Assembly: GCA_035537875.1 (NCBI GenBank)
Contig: DATLLJ010000044.1
Location: forward strand, 1-64,000
Reading direction: 5' to 3'
Source of the DNA: DATLLJ01 sp035537875
GTDB taxonomy: Bacteria > Acidobacteriota > Vicinamibacteria > Vicinamibacterales > CAVVIG01
Length of the DNA stretch: 64,000 nucleotides
The notes below the pieces were generated by a model, which made no database searches, was not told the DNA's origin, and saw only the letters and a program-made list of their open reading frames with translations. A program made the position numbers and the translations under genes. Shown piece by piece: positions 1 to 8,371 of this stretch. Position 1 is the first letter of the stretch; each line of letters begins with the position of its first letter.

Positions 1-2
1 CC

Positions 3-305
3 GCGGGGCCGCGAACCGAGGATCCACCGTCCAGTGCCGAAATCCGCGAAGGCATGCATCTCCGGATGAACGGCCCGAAGAAGCTGATGGCGGAAATCAA
101 GGCGCATGAAGGGTCGATGATCGGCATCACCGGGCTGATGAGGAAGGGGCAGTACGCGCCCGGCGGCGTCTCCATCGGCGGCGGAATACGGATCGGGCCT
201 GCCCCATCGTCTCCCGGTGGCATTGTCGGCAATCCTGGTGTCGACCAGCCGGCCATCGACGTCGAAGGATGGCGTCCCGTCCCAGGCCGCTGTCCCTCGA
301 GATGA
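3..305 (+). CDS. C-terminal part of an unrecognised protein, 5' end outside window
   Basis: The frame is open from the left edge and ends at TGA 303-305; no start is visible, so the gene begins upstream of the window. About 100 residues are seen, containing the phrases MNGPKKLMAEI, ITGLMRKGQ and a glycine-rich GGVSIGGGIRIGP stretch, then IDVEGWRPVPGRCPSR at the end. The style (a beta-rich tail with 'effect of a parameter on a state' look) resembles small exported proteins that recur in Acidobacteriota, but I cannot name a family or function. An ATG lies inside at 54, but the coding-like sequence before it argues that it is not the true start. Confidence 0.55.
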   Translation, partial: AGPRTEDPPSSAEIREGMHLRMNGPKKLMAEIKAHEGSMIGITGLMRKGQYAPGGVSIGGGIRIGPAPSSPGGIVGNPGVDQPAIDVEGWRPVPGRCPSR

Positions 306-414
306 CGTGACAGCTTCCGCCAGTCTGGTCAACCACGACGCCTCAGGGCTGCGCTACGACTAACGATCGCCCCTACTGCGACGAAGGCGGAAGGGTGATC
401 AACTGGTCGCGAGA

Positions 415-705
415 GTTACTCCGTCACCAGAAAATCGACCGTCTGCCCGGAGCCTGTCGAAAGGTCCTGATTCCCGATGTCGTACAGGGTGCAGATGTGA
501 AGATGATTCAGCGCGGCGAGGACTTCCGCTTCCCGTTTGAACGCGCCCGGTCAGCGTCTACAGGGAGGTGATCGGGCAGAATTTTCAACGCGACATCCCG
601 ACCCGGGGTGGTATCGCGCCCCTTCCACACCTCCGCCATCCCGCCGTCTCCGATGGCAGATTGGATCTCATACGGGCCGAGGCGAACGCCCGGCGTGAGG
701 GCCAT
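415..705 (-). pseudogene. Decayed N-terminal fragment of a PKN1-type Ser/Thr protein kinase
   Basis: From ATG at 705 the frame reads LGPYEIQSAIGDGGMAEVWKGRD and VALKILPDHL, which is the glycine-rich loop and the ATP-binding lysine of a Hanks-type kinase. Around position 561 the frame shifts: after DADRAR the kinase sequence continues in another frame as FKREAEVLAALNHLHICTLYDI and stops at a TAA near 425, where a kinase would read LVMEYLEGE. The HRD and DFG motifs are absent, so no catalytic domain can form. A perfect -10 box (TATAAT on the minus strand, 720-725) still precedes the start. The fragment resembles the intact kinase immediately downstream and is probably a decayed paralogue. Confidence 0.75.
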
Positions 706-719
706 GAGTGATCGGCAAG

Positions 720-725
720 ATTATA
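720..725 (-). promoter_or_regulatory. -10 box of the kinase pseudogene
   Basis: The minus strand reads TATAAT 14 bases before the ATG at 705. No good -35 hexamer is visible at 17 bases. It appears to be a relic promoter that may still be transcribed. Confidence 0.4.
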
Positions 726-951
726 CGGGGAACCTCATCAATTAACATTCAACTTGTCGAGCGGCGCAAATCCGCGTGTCCGCAATTTGAGCGGAACATC
801 CAACTCCTCTCGCCCGCCATCCTCGGTATCGGACCCCGCGCTGGCCCCCTGGGGCACGGCACGGTCGAGTCATGGATCGAGTTCACGCGAATCCTGCTCA
901 GCCGAGCCAGCCTGCGACAAGCTGCTTCGTGTGGGGTCATGGTGTTGCGAC

Positions 952-3750
952 CTAGTTCGATAGCATCACGTCGAACATCACGATGTCGCCGGGGAACTCC
1001 TGGTTCGAAATGATCAGGGTCGATCCATCGCGATTCCAGGTGAACCCCCGCGGACGTGAGGCGGCGTCGAAGTCGAGAATCTTCCTGTAGGGCTGGCGGC
1101 CCCCTGGCTCGACGATCCAGATTTCGGATCGGCCGTTCGTCACCGCCGCCGCGGCGAGGCGCTTCCCGTCGGGCGACCAGGCGAGGAACCCGTTCGCGAA
1201 TTGCTGGTCGGGCATGTCCTCGTACAAACGCCGGCCGGCGCCGTCGACGAATCTCAACCACAACCGCGCCGCGGGCGAACCGGAGGGACCGGCGGCCGCC
1301 ACCATCGTCGGCTGCAGGTAGGCAATCGTGTCGGCGACTGGCGATGCCGCCGGACAGCATCCGTCGGCGGGCGTCGGGATCGGGGCGACCGCGCCGTCTG
1401 CCACCGAGACGGAGGCCAGACCGGTGCGGTCATCTTCCGGTCTCGCAAAAATGACCCGCCTGCCATCGAGAGACCATGTGAGGTTGTCGAGGACCGGCGT
1501 CTCGACCAGCTTCTTCGGCGCACCGCCGTTCGCGCTCATGACCCAGATCGCGCGCCGTCCGCCGCGGTCGGAAATAAAGGCGATCTGCTGGCCGTCCGGC
1601 GAGAACATCGGGCGCTCGTCGATCGCCGAATCGACGGTCAGCGGCTTCGCATCGGTGCCGTCTGCGCGCGCCGCCCACAGACTGCGATGTCCCGAACGCG
1701 CCGAGCTGAACACGAGGCGATCGGTGCGCGGATCGAACGAGGGATCGAGCTCGCTGCCGTAACCGTCGGTCAACACGCGCATCGTGCTCGGCCGATCGGT
1801 TACGGGAACGGTCACGAGCAGTTGCCGGGGAGTGACCAGCGTGGCCACGAGCTTGCGCCCGTCTGCCGACAACCGCGGCTCGGCGTACTCGCCAAGTCCG
1901 ACGGTCAACGGGCGCTCGACGTTCGCGTCTCCGCCCTTCCACCACAACCCGAGGTCCACGGTTTCAGGGTTTCCGGCGAACATCAGATCGCCGCCCGGAA
2001 GGGGTACCGGATAGATTGCGCGCCGCGCGGACCGGACGACGGGCTCCGGCTCCCCGCCGCTCGTTGCCACACGGAAGATCTCGGACGGCTCGTTGTGCCA
2101 GTTATCGTACGTGTGGATGAAGTAGATGTGGCGGCCATCGGCCGACCATGCGGGCCAGTGGACGTGCCGGCCCGGCCGCTGCGGCACGACCTCGCGAACG
2201 CCGGTACCGTCGCGGTTGGCGACGACGAGGGCATCTCCCTTGGTGGAGGCTGGCCGGACACACATGATACTCGCGCCGTCGGGCGACCACTGGCAGGCCT
2301 GGAGCACCTGGAACAGCTTGCGCGGCGGGCCTCCAACGGGCGCCGGAATGACCCACGTATCGTACGACGGCCCCCCGTCCTCGGCGCGCGCGAGGAACGC
2401 AATCTGACTTCCGTCCGGCGAAATGCCGATGGCGCCGATCCCCGTTCGCGCCGGAAGATCCAGACCGAGGTTCGCCGTGAGATTCGAGGTGGCGCCGCTC
2501 TCGAGAAACTTCACCCAGACATCGCTGCGGCCGTTGGTGTTCGCGTAGTAGGCCACCCACTTTCCGTCCGGAGAGATGGCCGGACCAAACTCGTGTGCGG
2601 CGGAATTGGTGACTTTCACCGGTCGCGACAGCACCGGAACGCGCTCGGCCGTCGCAGAGGACGATGTGAACGACAAGACCGCGATGGCGGTGGCGATTGC
2701 GACCACCAGTACGCCGCCCAGGGACCACGCGATCTGGTTCGGCTGCGAAAGGCGCCGGCCAGAGGGTGTCGCGACCGATGGGCCCTCGTGCGGCTTCGCC
2801 TCGTCGAGGTCTGCGCGAGCGTCGGCGACATCACGCAGCCGCCGATGCGGATCCTTGTCGAGACATCGGCGAAGCAGGCGCGCGGTGTCTGCGGGCAACG
2901 CCGCTGGAAGCAGCGTCCAGTCGGGCTCGCGCTCGAGAATCGCCGCGATCGTGTCCGACACCGTCTCGCGCGCAAACGCGGCGCGCCCTGTCAGCATTTC
3001 GTAGAGCACGCAGCCGAACGCCCAGATGTCGGTTCGCTTGTCCACGACCTTCCCGCGGGCCTGCTCGGGGCTCATGTAGGCCGCGGTGCCGAGGATCATG
3101 CCGGCGCCAGTCGCGCCTGCGGTCATGGTGGGCGACAACGAGAGATCGTGTCCAGCCGCTTCGCTCAAGCCAATCTTCGCCAGCCCGAAGTCCAGGACTT
3201 TCACGACCCCTGCCGTCGTGATCTTGATATTCTCCGGCTTGAGGTCGCGGTGGACGATCCCCCGTTCGTGAGCGGCCTCCAGCGCGTCGGCAATCTGCCG
3301 GGCGATCCTCAAGGCCTCGCCGATCGGGAGACCACCACGGTCGCGAGCGCCGCGCGCCGGCGACCAGCCCGGCGCACGGATTTCGAGCGCTGACGCCGCC
3401 ACTCGTTCGGCCAGCGTCTCGCCTTCGACCAGCTCCAGCACGAGCGCCTGCACGGCCCCTTGCCCGGAATCGACCGAAGGGTTCGATTCTTCGAAGCCGT
3501 AGATGGCTGCGATGTTGGGGTGGTTCAACGAGGCAAGCACTTGCGCTTCGCGCTTGAAACGGGCGAGCCGCTCCGGGTCACGGGTGAAAGCTTCAGGCAG
3601 GACCTTCAGCGCGACCTCGCGATTCAGCTTGACATCGCGCGCGCGATACACCTCGCCCATTCCCCCGGCTCCAAGGGCCGAGACAATTTGGTATGAGCCA
3701 ACGCGGTTTCCGGCAGAAACGCTCAAGATGACTGGACCGAACGCACTCAT
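952..3750 (-). CDS. Ser/Thr protein kinase with C-terminal TolB/PD40-like beta-propeller
   Basis: A 932-residue membrane-anchored Hanks-type kinase. Residues about 18-310 hold the kinase: glycine loop GAGGMG (28-33), VALK lysine near 49, HRDLKPEN (167-174), DFG (187-189) and SPE (227-229), so all catalytic residues are present. One hydrophobic segment at about 340-361 is followed by about 570 residues of repeated PD40/WD40-like units (SPDGKWVAYY, SPDGSQIAFL, SPDGQQIAFI, SPDGKRLAAA), which should fold as an extracytoplasmic beta-propeller sensor. The architecture is typical of Acidobacteriota kinases. A -10-like TAGAAT (3749-3754) overlaps the ATG, and related kinases begin just before the LGPYEI-like motif, so a TTG at 3726 is a good alternative start. 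Its signal and targets are unknown. Confidence 0.93.
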   Translation of the reverse strand: MSAFGPVILSVSAGNRVGSYQIVSALGAGGMGEVYRARDVKLNREVALKVLPEAFTRDPERLARFKREAQVLASLNHPNIAAIYGFEESNPSVDSGQGAVQALVLELVEGETLAERVAASALEIRAPGWSPARGARDRGGLPIGEALRIARQIADALEAAHERGIVHRDLKPENIKITTAGVVKVLDFGLAKIGLSEAAGHDLSLSPTMTAGATGAGMILGTAAYMSPEQARGKVVDKRTDIWAFGCVLYEMLTGRAAFARETVSDTIAAILEREPDWTLLPAALPADTARLLRRCLDKDPHRRLRDVADARADLDEAKPHEGPSVATPSGRRLSQPNQIAWSLGGVLVVAIATAIAVLSFTSSSATAERVPVLSRPVKVTNSAAHEFGPAISPDGKWVAYYANTNGRSDVWVKFLESGATSNLTANLGLDLPARTGIGAIGISPDGSQIAFLARAEDGGPSYDTWVIPAPVGGPPRKLFQVLQACQWSPDGASIMCVRPASTKGDALVVANRDGTGVREVVPQRPGRHVHWPAWSADGRHIYFIHTYDNWHNEPSEIFRVATSGGEPEPVVRSARRAIYPVPLPGGDLMFAGNPETVDLGLWWKGGDANVERPLTVGLGEYAEPRLSADGRKLVATLVTPRQLLVTVPVTDRPSTMRVLTDGYGSELDPSFDPRTDRLVFSSARSGHRSLWAARADGTDAKPLTVDSAIDERPMFSPDGQQIAFISDRGGRRAIWVMSANGGAPKKLVETPVLDNLTWSLDGRRVIFARPEDDRTGLASVSVADGAVAPIPTPADGCCPAASPVADTIAYLQPTMVAAAGPSGSPAARLWLRFVDGAGRRLYEDMPDQQFANGFLAWSPDGKRLAAAAVTNGRSEIWIVEPGGRQPYRKILDFDAASRPRGFTWNRDGSTLIISNQEFPGDIVMFDVMLSN

Positions 3751-3898
3751 TCTAACGAAGGCAGATCAAGGGCGAAACGTAATTCCCAACGGTGCGCTGG
3801 AGATGCTCGGTCTGAGGAGCGTTCGTAAACAGTGCGGCGTTCATCGTTACCTATCTGCTCGCAGTGCGAGCCTCGAGCTGCGGGTCGCCTCCGTCCCG

Positions 3899-3904
3899 TA
3901 TAAT
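3899..3904 (+). promoter_or_regulatory. -10 box before the hypothetical gene at 3930
   Basis: A perfect TATAAT lies 4 bases before an ATG at 3909 and 25 bases before the ATG at 3930. The -35 region has no consensus. The spacing favours the start at 3930, because transcription would begin near 3911. Confidence 0.4.
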
Positions 3905-3929
3905 GCGCATGGCTGCCGAGTACTCGGTT

Positions 3930-4427
3930 ATGAGCGAAGACCCGGATACGAATTCAGCGGACAGAAACGAGGAGATCGAACGAGAAACCCGGACGAACCG
4001 CAAGTTCTCGCTAAGCGAAGCCATCGGGCGAATAGCGGGTGGCGAATTCATGAAAGGCGGATCGCCGGTCACCCGCAAGCACCAGGCAGAACTCGAAATC
4101 GACGAGTACCTGCGTCGCCACCTGGTCGACTCGGGAGGTGTGCTGAGAAGCGTGTTATTTCGCCACCTCGGAGAAAGCCTGCTCAATGGCGACTACGACC
4201 AGCCACTCGCCGCCCTTGCGGAGTACATCCGAAGAATTCTTACGTCGGAGCACCTCCTGGAGGAGTTCGTCCGCGAAGCCGACGCGGAGTGGGGACGACT
4301 GCACAACGAGCGGCCATACTTTCAAATGGCAAGTCGGCCGCCTCACCCTGACGATCCATACACAATCGATTCAGTTCGACTCGCACTACCCCAACTCCGC
4401 GAGAGACTCGCATCGGGGGAGATGTAG
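3930..4427 (+). CDS. Hypothetical soluble protein
   Basis: I do not recognise this 165-residue protein. It is charged and apparently helical, with the phrases FSLSEAIGRIAGGEFMKGGSPVTRKHQ (in part), EIDEYLRRHL, FRHLGESLL and EEFVREADAEWGRL, and no membrane segment or signal peptide. Starts at 3864 and 3909 are also open, but 3930 suits the TATAAT at 3899. The same reading frame continues for about 200 bases past the TAG at 4425-4427 with protein-like codons, so this may be a truncated gene (see findings). It is divergent from the kinase and convergent with the TIR gene; no function can be assigned. Confidence 0.55.
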   Translation: MSEDPDTNSADRNEEIERETRTNRKFSLSEAIGRIAGGEFMKGGSPVTRKHQAELEIDEYLRRHLVDSGGVLRSVLFRHLGESLLNGDYDQPLAALAEYIRRILTSEHLLEEFVREADAEWGRLHNERPYFQMASRPPHPDDPYTIDSVRLALPQLRERLASGEM

Positions 4428-4715
4428 ACATACGCGTCGGCTGCGTCCGGGGCTACGTGGTGGGCGCGTTTCTTCGTTCCGGCCGAGTCACTTTCCGATC
4501 GCAGTTTCGAGCTACAGCGGAGAATTACGTCCCGCGCTCTCACCTTTCGCGACAAGCTGATCCTTGAAACGATATCCACCTACGAGATGCCTGAGGAGAA
4601 CCACGGTTGGGCCGGAAGGTCAGTCGTCAAGGATTACGGACCTCCGGAGCGCCATGGGAGGCATCGGGGCGTATCCCTCGGCGCGCGCTCACGACTCAGC
4701 CCTGTGGGCTCGGTT
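4428..4715. other. Intergenic stretch with coding-like frame but no start codon
   Basis: On the plus strand, in frame with the preceding gene, codons after its TAG read WWARFFVPAESLSDRSFELQ and then RDKLILETISTYEMP, which looks like real protein up to about 4640. No ATG, GTG or TTG opens this part early on; the first ATG is at 4587. Either the upstream gene carries a nonsense mutation or this is chance. No RNA gene or terminator is seen. Confidence 0.3.
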
Positions 4716-5693
4716 CTAGAGGGCACTTTTCGAAGTCAGCAAGCCCACAAGACGGTCCATCGGATCGACCCTCGCGGACGGCGTGAAGTCAATCCCGACC
4801 AGCCCGTGCAGCCACACCGGCAGTTCGACACGATCGAAAATGAGCGGTACGAGACGTCGGCGCCGCTCTGCCAGGTCGAGCGTCTTCGAGATGATCGCTT
4901 CTTCCGACGTGTGATCGCTGGCCAGGTACTGCGACGTGATCAGGCACAGCACATAGCGGCTCTCCTTGATGCACCGTTCCATTTCCGAGATGAAATGCTG
5001 GTTAGCCGCGAAGTCGCGGAAGTCGATGGCGACGCGCAGGCCGCGACGTTCGAGCGCCTCCAGAAGTTCGATGGCATGCACGTGGTCGGGCTCTGAGTGC
5101 CGGTAGCTGATGAACGCGTCGTACGTCGGCGCACCTGCGCGCACGGGCGCGACCGCGGCCGCGCCCCCTCTCCGCGATTGCACAAAGCGATGCCGTCCCC
5201 GGGACACGAGGGCTGCGCCGCTGATAGCAAACAGCGGGATTGTCGCCAGCCCGCCCCAGCTGACCCAGAGCCTGCACGACCGTATCGACGCAGCCGCCCA
5301 CACCCGATCGGGCACTCCGCCGGCGTCGAGCAGAAGATCTGACGAGGAAAGCCCTGGGTTGGCGGCGACGTACTCGGCCGCGTCCGGAGCGAACTGGCGG
5401 CCGATGATGACCGCTCGGCCGTTGTAGTCGGTTATGCATCCGGCGGTGGCATTGAAATGAACGAGCAGCATGACGACACCCGCCACAGCGGACACGATCG
5501 AGACCGCGATCCAGAATGCGGGACGCGCCATTCGGACAACCGCAACCACCGCGCAGGCCATCACGGCCATGGCCACAGCGCCCAGGCGCACCTGCAGCGC
5601 ATCGGCGGACGAAAGGGCGGGCGTCAGCGGCCACACCGCAGCTACGACACTGCCTGTCAGTGCCACTCCGGCATACGACCAGAAGGGGGTCAT
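4716..5693 (-). CDS. Membrane-anchored TIR-domain protein
   Basis: A 325-residue protein with hydrophobic segments at about 7-25, 38-55, 59-80 and 143-163, then a cytoplasmic TIR domain from about residue 190 to the end. The TIR box 1 reads YDAFISYRHSEPD (191-203), followed by GLRVAIDFRDF, a conserved SRYVLCLITSQYLASD strand and TSEEA. E264 or E265 lies where the catalytic glutamate of NAD-cleaving TIR domains sits. The segment 81-142 between membrane spans has two cysteines (86 and 140) and should be extracytoplasmic, possibly sensory. The start ATG (5691-5693) overlaps the stop of the upstream secreted-protein gene as ATGA, so the two are translationally coupled. The role could be signalling or NAD+-depleting defence; this is inference. 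Confidence 0.82.
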   Translation of the reverse strand: MTPFWSYAGVALTGSVVAAVWPLTPALSSADALQVRLGAVAMAVMACAVVAVVRMARPAFWIAVSIVSAVAGVVMLLVHFNATAGCITDYNGRAVIIGRQFAPDAAEYVAANPGLSSSDLLLDAGGVPDRVWAAASIRSCRLWVSWGGLATIPLFAISGAALVSRGRHRFVQSRRGGAAAVAPVRAGAPTYDAFISYRHSEPDHVHAIELLEALERRGLRVAIDFRDFAANQHFISEMERCIKESRYVLCLITSQYLASDHTSEEAIISKTLDLAERRRRLVPLIFDRVELPVWLHGLVGIDFTPSARVDPMDRLVGLLTSKSAL

Positions 5694-6304
5694 GGAACGG
5701 GAAGGTCGAGGCGCAGCTGCGTCTCGCCAATCACGCGGACGAGCGCCCGTTCGCTGGTCCGGCCGGTGGCCGGATCGCGCGCCCAGAGCCAGTATCGCCC
5801 CGGCTCGAGCACCGCTTCGGTCGGCGTGCTGAGCGTAGGGAACACCACCGGTGCTGCGCCCTTGACGTGCTCGTACACCTTCAGCATGTAGAAGACCTGC
5901 CACTCGGCGACCGTCTGGCCGCCGCGACGGGTGTTCACGTTCAGTCGCACCGATCCGCCCATCCCGATGCCCAGCCGGCGGCAGTGCTCCACCTTGGCCT
6001 CGAGTTCCTCTGCGACGTCATCAATCACCTCGCTCCGGCGGACGGTTCGCAGCAGCTCCGCTAGCTGCGTCAGCGATCGCACATACTCCTGGGTTATCAG
6101 CGCAGGATCGCTTGTCGCAGCCCTGTCGGTGAGCCAAGTGACTGCCGCGCGAATTCGAGGGAGAGACGCGACCGGTGGAAGCGACCGGACGGCGATATCG
6201 AGTTGTCCGAGCGCGAGATTCAGGTCCGTCCGGCGGACCTGCGCGCGTGCGGGACTGGGGAGCGCGAGCAGGACAGCGGCCACCACCGCGAGACATTTCT
6301 TCAT
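5690..6304 (-). CDS. Secreted protein of unknown function, coupled to the TIR protein
   Basis: A 204-residue protein with a clear signal peptide (MKKCLAVVAAVLLALPSPARA, cleavage after ARA near 21). The mature part has a helical first half (LGQLDIAVRSL, RSLTQLAELLRTVRRSE) with one cysteine, then a beta-rich C-terminal half (SVRLNVNTRRGGQTVAEWQVFYMLKVYEHV, in part; GRYWLWARDPATGRTSE) that looks like a small PEGA or carboxypeptidase-regulatory-like beta domain. I recognise no family with certainty. It ends by ATGA overlap with the membrane TIR gene, which suggests that the two work together across the membrane, perhaps as ligand or sensor and effector. A TATATT -10-like box lies on the minus strand at 6319-6324. 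Confidence 0.7.
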   Translation of the reverse strand: MKKCLAVVAAVLLALPSPARAQVRRTDLNLALGQLDIAVRSLPPVASLPRIRAAVTWLTDRAATSDPALITQEYVRSLTQLAELLRTVRRSEVIDDVAEELEAKVEHCRRLGIGMGGSVRLNVNTRRGGQTVAEWQVFYMLKVYEHVKGAAPVVFPTLSTPTEAVLEPGRYWLWARDPATGRTSERALVRVIGETQLRLDLPVP

Positions 6305-6763
6305 CGTCAGGTGCGGCGAATATACACCGCTCCGAGGACTTAACGGGCCGACCGCAGCAGAACCGCGGACCGGTCGTTGTCAGCACGGTCGTCCCTGCTC
6401 TCGCCGAGGCCGGGAGCGACTGCTTCGTGCCAATCTTGTTGCAGAGGCATCCCGATCGGTCGCCCTCCTCATCTTAAGACCGACGAGCCTCCTAAGAGTA
6501 ACTGCTGAGGTCGAGAGATTTTGTGATGGCTGGTCCTGCTGACTCATCCGGACTGCCACGCAATCCGCTCCCCATCCGCTCTCGAGCGTGGGTTGCGTTT
6601 CCTTGGACCGGCAGGGATCTGTCGTGCCGATTCGCGGTGAGGGCCGCGCGAATTGTGCCGGACCGGCCTTGTTTGTAGACGCAAAAAGCTGCTTCAACTC
6701 CACACAGTTTGAGGGTTAAGCTAATTCGCACCTCAACCGTCGGTTTTGTCTGAGGGGGACGAA
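6305..6763. other. 459-base intergenic region between divergent genes
   Basis: The left end holds a -10-like TATATT for the minus-strand secreted-protein gene (6319-6324). The right end holds GAGGGGG, a strong ribosome binding site, just before the ATG at 6764. A possible -35/-10 pair for that gene (TTCAAC, then TTAAGC 17 bases later, about 6692-6720) is weak. Short open frames between them have no coding character. I see no RNA structure, repeat or gene remnant. Confidence 0.4.
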
Positions 6764-8296
6764 ATGCGGAATGCTGTGATTCAGTGCGTCGGCGGGCTTC
6801 TCGCGGTGCTGGGCTTGATACTCGTTCCAGCCAACGCCGGAGCTCAGACTCCAGGTGGCGGGACGCCAGTTCCAACGGCGGTCGGCCCGATTCCGGTCAC
6901 TGCCGAGTCGTTTCCTCAAATGACGGTCAAACGGATCCAGCAAGTCGTCGATCTCGACGGAGCCGGTTACGTCGAGGAAGAGTTTTTCGTCAGCGGTTCG
7001 GGCAATGCCTATGACTGGGCTCAGGACGGAAGCCTCAGCGTCATCGCCTCGGGTCTGCCCTACACGACGCGCGTGATGGTGCGGCGTCCTGCCAACGTCT
7101 CCCGGTTCAGCGGGAACGTGGTGGTGGAGCTGATCAACAATTCCCGAACGTACGATTGGCCGATGGCGTGGAGCGTCCTGTTCCCGCACATCCTCGAGAG
7201 CGGGCATGCCTATGTCGGCATCTCCATCCGCCCTCGCGGGATTGACGCGATGAAGAAGTTCAACCCGACGCGGTACGAGCCGCTGTCCTTCGGCGCTCCC
7301 CAACAGGCGTGCCCTGGAGCCACCGGAGCCGCCGACGCCGACCGCAGAGAGGACGTCCACTGGGACATCATCAGTCAGGTGGGAGCCCTGCTGAAGACAG
7401 CCCGGACGTCGGGGCCGTTAGCCGGCTTCACCGTCCAACGCACCTACGTCACAGCCGATGACGGCGACCTCGCCACGTATGTCAATGCCATTCACGCACA
7501 CGCCAAACTGGCTGACGGCCGCTCCATCTACGATGGATATCTGCACAAAGGTAACGCGTATCCGGTGCGCATCAATGCCTGCGCCGAAGCGCCTGGCGCC
7601 AACGATCCGCGACGTAAGGACAGAGGCGCCAACGTGCCGGTGGTCCGCGTGCTTACGGAAGGCGATGTCCTCACATCCTTCGGCATGCGGCGCGACGACA
7701 GCGACGCTCCCGGCGATCTCTACCGTCTCTACGAAGTCCCCGGCTCGTCCCATATGGACTCGTCCTACTACCGGCATTTGCCGCTCGTTGAAGATCAGAC
7801 GAAGATGGGGCAACCCGCTTTCACCTCGGCCTGGCCGCTGGCCTACAAATGTGACGTCGACATTGCGATCACGGACGCGCCGTTGTATCGATACGCCATG
7901 AATGCCGCACTGGTCAACATTGACCGCTGGGTGCGGGAAGGCACGCCCGCCCCGCGCGCTCAACGCGTGGAAGTTCGCAATGGTGGCACGCCTCAGGCGG
8001 CGCTCGTCTTCGATGAGTTCGGAAACGCAGTGGGAGGCGTGCGGAGCCCCTACCTGGAGGTCCCCGCGTCGACCTATCGCGCCAAAACGCCAGGACAGGG
8101 CGTCTGCGGCAACCTGCTCAGCATCGTGCCCTTCGACTGGGCTCGCCTGGAAAAGCTCTACGGATCGCACACGACGTACACCACAAAAGTCGGACAGGCA
8201 GTGGACCGGCTGGTGGAGCAGAGATGGCTGACTCGGGCCGACGGAGAGAAGATCAAGCGAGACGCTGTCGCACCTGGTACGGGCAGCAGTCGCTGA
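6764..8296 (+). CDS. Secreted alpha/beta-hydrolase-domain protein (Abhydrolase_10-like)
   Basis: A 510-residue exported protein. Residues 1-27 form a signal peptide (VGGLLAVLGLILVPANAGA). The body carries phrases seen in the 'alpha/beta hydrolase domain-containing' family: TRVMVRRPANVSRFSGNVVVEL, then MAWSVLFPHILESGHAYVGIS and later LTEGDVLTS and VPGSSHMDS. The last would carry the histidine of the triad in a GSSH setting. The family is large in soil bacteria and has no established substrate. ATG 6764 is chosen because GAGGGGGACGAA precedes it directly; a TTG 18 bases earlier is also open. It is convergent with the next gene, with a hairpin between them. Confidence 0.8.
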   Translation: MRNAVIQCVGGLLAVLGLILVPANAGAQTPGGGTPVPTAVGPIPVTAESFPQMTVKRIQQVVDLDGAGYVEEEFFVSGSGNAYDWAQDGSLSVIASGLPYTTRVMVRRPANVSRFSGNVVVELINNSRTYDWPMAWSVLFPHILESGHAYVGISIRPRGIDAMKKFNPTRYEPLSFGAPQQACPGATGAADADRREDVHWDIISQVGALLKTARTSGPLAGFTVQRTYVTADDGDLATYVNAIHAHAKLADGRSIYDGYLHKGNAYPVRINACAEAPGANDPRRKDRGANVPVVRVLTEGDVLTSFGMRRDDSDAPGDLYRLYEVPGSSHMDSSYYRHLPLVEDQTKMGQPAFTSAWPLAYKCDVDIAITDAPLYRYAMNAALVNIDRWVREGTPAPRAQRVEVRNGGTPQAALVFDEFGNAVGGVRSPYLEVPASTYRAKTPGQGVCGNLLSIVPFDWARLEKLYGSHTTYTTKVGQAVDRLVEQRWLTRADGEKIKRDAVAPGTGSSR

Positions 8297-8300
8297 ATTG

Positions 8301-8326
8301 AGCTGAAGACGCCAGTGGCTTCAGCT
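8301..8326. terminator. Hairpin between convergent genes
   Basis: AGCTGAAG (8301-8308) pairs with CTTCAGCT (8319-8326), with a smaller CCA/TGG pairing inside the loop. It lies 5 bases after the hydrolase-like stop codon. No U-tract follows on either strand, so it may act as a weak or Rho-assisted terminator or as an RNA-stabilising end. Confidence 0.45.
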
Positions 8327-8371
8327 TACGCCCCGCTCGCGCCACCTCCCCGTCCGGAGGAGCGGAGGCAG

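Noticed and set aside
749..1360. A 203-codon minus-strand frame overlapping the end of the kinase gene
   Set aside because: It is another frame of the kinase C terminus; the WD40-like repeats are in the longer frame.
1201..3393. A long plus-strand open frame of 730 codons opposite the kinase gene
   Set aside because: It has arginine- and proline-rich, low-complexity translation and no family features; it is the complement of the kinase codons in GC-rich DNA.
3470..3500. A tRNA T-loop-like string GGTTCGATTC within the kinase gene
   Set aside because: No cloverleaf can be built around it and it is in coding sequence.
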